A model generated the notes under the pieces. The model was not told the DNA's origin. It was given only the letters and a program-made list of their open reading frames with translations, and did not search any database. Positions 62,237-64,000 of a stretch of DNA of 64,000 nucleotides are shown here, piece after piece. The position numbers and the translations under genes were made by a program. Every line of letters begins with the position of its first letter. The stretch's first letter is position 1. This DNA comes from an uncultured Clostridia bacterium (GTDB lineage: Bacteria; Bacillota; Clostridia; UBA1381): contig CAKSQL010000013.1 of NCBI GenBank assembly GCA_934486735.1, positions 1 to 64,000 on the forward strand, in the 5' to 3' direction.

Positions 62237-63187
62237 TTATTGCAGTTTTTTTAATTTTTCTTCTATATCGGAAATGTCATTTTTTAATTTAGCAAGAAGA
62301 TTGATTATGGCTCCGCCATCACTGCCCAAGGACGGCGCAGACACCGTTTTCCGCAGTTCGGAAAAATAAGGCATGCCGTCCGATTTTTGAGCATAGTTAT
62401 AGCGGATGCCGTCACCGTCCTGAATTGAATAAAGGGTCGGCATGCCCGTTCCGGCAACGCGCCGCGGCGCGGTTCGGCTGTCGGATATATCGGCATATTT
62501 CAGAGCCGCTCCGCTTTTCCACACCAGTGTCGGATAGCCGTTTTCCGCAGCTATCACCGGGGTATCGGCTTCGCTGTCGGCATACTTCGGAATATGATTC
62601 ACATAAATTGTATCATCCTTGATATATACAAGATAATTTTTCCCGTTATCCGTACACAGGTACGGCTTGAATGCATTTTCCGCAATCGAAATGAAATGAT
62701 CCGGCTTTCCGTCGGTCAGTTCCTGATATCCGAGAGTCCTGTTCCGATTCGTGTAATAAACACGATCGCCGAACAAAAAGAAATAGCTGTCCGACATTTT
62801 ATCTATCACCGACGGCAGGGCATGATTGCCCAAAACGCAATGAATAAGCATAAACTCACCTTCAAAAGCCGCTGAATACAACAGATTCAGCCGACCGCCG
62901 GAAGAAGTGATTTTCACGTCCCCGACCGAAAGTCCGTCTTTAAGCTCGCACAAAATATATTGTTTATATTCTTCCTCTTTTTTTAGGATATACACGAGTT
63001 CATTTTTACCATTTACGCAGATTATGTGCAAAAATCCGTCCGCTTTATAAACGCAGAATGCGTTTTTGACATCGGGCAGAATCGTCTCGGGCAGGAGCAT
63101 ATTTTTTTCGCATGCAACGGCAAGACCGCTGCCCTGCCGGATAAAATAATGCTCCGCTGTATTTTTGTCTTTTATTATATAGTCCAT
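62237..63187 (-). CDS. Unrecognised protein, predicted beta-propeller-like with C-terminal coiled coil
   Basis: A 316-residue cytoplasmic protein without signal peptide. Repeating short strands of the pattern xGKNxLVYIxxD (CVNGKNELVYIL, SSGGRLNLLYSA, FGDRVYYTNRN, NGKNYLVYIKDD) suggest a beta-propeller-like fold of about five or six blades. The last 30 residues (LAKLKNDISDIEEKLKKLQ) are a heptad coiled coil. I do not know this family. It lies between an XRE-S24 regulator and a GNAT gene on the same strand. Confidence 0.7.
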   Translation of the reverse strand: MDYIIKDKNTAEHYFIRQGSGLAVACEKNMLLPETILPDVKNAFCVYKADGFLHIICVNGKNELVYILKKEEEYKQYILCELKDGLSVGDVKITSSGGRLNLLYSAAFEGEFMLIHCVLGNHALPSVIDKMSDSYFFLFGDRVYYTNRNRTLGYQELTDGKPDHFISIAENAFKPYLCTDNGKNYLVYIKDDTIYVNHIPKYADSEADTPVIAAENGYPTLVWKSGAALKYADISDSRTAPRRVAGTGMPTLYSIQDGDGIRYNYAQKSDGMPYFSELRKTVSAPSLGSDGGAIINLLAKLKNDISDIEEKLKKLQ

Positions 63188-63279
63188 CGCAATACCTCCA
63201 TCGCGGAATGTAAAATTTATATTTTGGAATCACCTATTTATATTTATGAGACTGCGATGTACTTATATAACAAAAATTT

Positions 63280-63897
63280 TTAAAGCCTGCTCTGGAATGC
63301 GATTGCCTTTCCGAGTATGCGGATGTTCGGCGAATTTTTAAGATTGTACACAATCGGCTGATATGCAGGATTTTCGGCAACAAGTGTAACCGTTTCTTCC
63401 GAAATATACACACGCTTGAGCGTTGCCTCGTCATCGATGCACACCGCCGCAATCTCTCCGTTCTCCACCATCGGCTGACTGCGTACAAACACGATATCAC
63501 CGTTTTGTATCCGCGCGTTTATCATACTGTCTCCCTTTGCTATCAGCGCAAAATCCGCATGTATGTCCGAATCGGTCTCGATGTAACTATCATATTCGCG
63601 GTCACAGTATATCGGCTGTCCGCATGCAATCTCGCCCAGAATCGGAATCTTTTTTGTTCTTATCGGATGAATATTTCCAAAATTATTGAAATCATTCTCC
63701 CGTCTGCCGCTTATCAGATACGACGCCGAAACATCCAGGGTGCGGCAGATAATATCTATCGTGGCAGCATCAGGGCAATTTAAGTTATGCTCCCAATTAC
63801 TGACCGAATTGTGGCGCGCACCTATCATATCCCCAAGTTCTTTCTGCGTAAGCTTTTTTTCAATGCGTGCTTCCCTCAAGCGTTCTCCAAAGCTCAT
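63280..63897 (-). CDS. XRE-S24 (LexA/CI-like) transcriptional regulator
   Basis: A 205-residue protein. The XRE HTH (residues 5-60, LTQKELGDMIGARHNSVSNWE) is followed by an S24 peptidase domain with the Ser in GDSM (Ser124) and Lys in ATLKR (Lys161). The putative autocleavage site reads IACGQP, with Cys-Gly (92-93) instead of the usual Ala-Gly. It therefore resembles phage CI-type or stress-response repressors that self-cleave on RecA activation. A promoter with two tandem 12-bp direct repeats lies just upstream, suggesting autoregulation. Confidence 0.9.
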   Translation of the reverse strand: MSFGERLREARIEKKLTQKELGDMIGARHNSVSNWEHNLNCPDAATIDIICRTLDVSASYLISGRRENDFNNFGNIHPIRTKKIPILGEIACGQPIYCDREYDSYIETDSDIHADFALIAKGDSMINARIQNGDIVFVRSQPMVENGEIAAVCIDDEATLKRVYISEETVTLVAENPAYQPIVYNLKNSPNIRILGKAIAFQSRL

Positions 63898-63935
63898 ATT
63901 TATAATGCCCCTTTCCTTTTCCGGTGCCTTTCGGC

Positions 63936-63977
63936 TACTATATCATATACTATATCATACTTTTTGTAATTTGTAAA
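63936..63977 (-). promoter_or_regulatory. Promoter with tandem 12-bp operators of the XRE-S24 gene
   Basis: On the minus strand, TTTACA (63977-63972), a 17-bp spacer and TATAGT (63954-63949). Two perfect adjacent direct repeats TATGATATAGTA (63959-63948 and 63947-63936) cover the -10 box and the start site. They are good candidate binding sites for the regulator's own HTH. Confidence 0.7.
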
Positions 63978-64000
63978 GAAAAAGTTTCAACTTTTTTGAA

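Noticed and set aside
1..64000. tRNA, rRNA, tmRNA or SRP RNA genes
   Set aside because: I looked for TTCGANTC-type T-loops and paired acceptor stems in the gaps between genes and found none.

Overview
The window looks like a chromosomal segment of an uncultured, spore-forming, gut-type Clostridia (Bacillota). The reasons are two sporulation genes (spoVAC and a 23-codon spoVM), SLH-domain surface proteins, Firmicutes families (DUF5685, DUF1385/YqhQ, DUF975, DUF624/YesL), consensus sigma-A promoters with 17-bp spacers, and strong Shine-Dalgarno sites. No tRNA, rRNA, CRISPR array, phage or complete IS is visible.

Layout. 1-1.2 kb: a decayed sucrose/fructan locus (GH32 and fructokinase remnants) beside one copy of a dispersed 80-bp repeat. 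1.3-3.1 kb: typA. 3.6-10.4 kb (minus strand): a MacAB-like efflux system (adaptor, ATPase, permease) running into a large SLH surface protein. 10.7-13.8 kb: a DUF378 protein, a DacF-type D,D-carboxypeptidase, a Nudix hydrolase and a Gx transporter. 13.8-18 kb (minus): an Asp/Glu racemase, an unusual MurE-like ligase fused to an ArgB-like kinase, and a split chromate-type transporter. 18.3-19.9 kb: a TrpB2 gene behind a leader that looks like a TRAP-type attenuator. 20-22 kb: a nucleotidyltransferase with a NahK-like sugar kinase. 22-27 kb: spoVAC, DUF5685-DnaJ, and YqhQ-PrmC-DUF975.

27-55 kb is mostly carbohydrate metabolism: an OPA-type transporter with a DeoR regulator, an RraA-like protein, an intracellular GH10 xylanase, an SDR, an enolase-superfamily dehydratase, a GH127 arabinofuranosidase, a DUF6259 protein, four AraC regulators, a sugar isomerase/Gfo-Idh/isomerase operon and nagB-nagA. 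Embedded in it are spoVM, a P1B-type metal ATPase with a small partner, argG-argH, ruvC and an ECF S component. 55-64 kb: gdhA, an SLH-M15 peptidase, mnmG, a DUF624 membrane protein, a GNAT, an unrecognised protein and an XRE-S24 regulator.

The most novel signal is a family of long hairpin repeats, in tandem arrays at four intergenic sites (about 3.2, 33.6, 36 and 56.7 kb). All share a terminal motif, GAYGRY-GTAY-N4/5-RTAC-TYCRA, and their stems show compensatory base changes. Every array sits directly after the stop codon of a minus-strand gene, which suggests a structured 3'-UTR element or a palindromic mobile repeat. The second is the 5-nt-periodic NAG leader with mutually exclusive antiterminator and terminator in front of trpB2.
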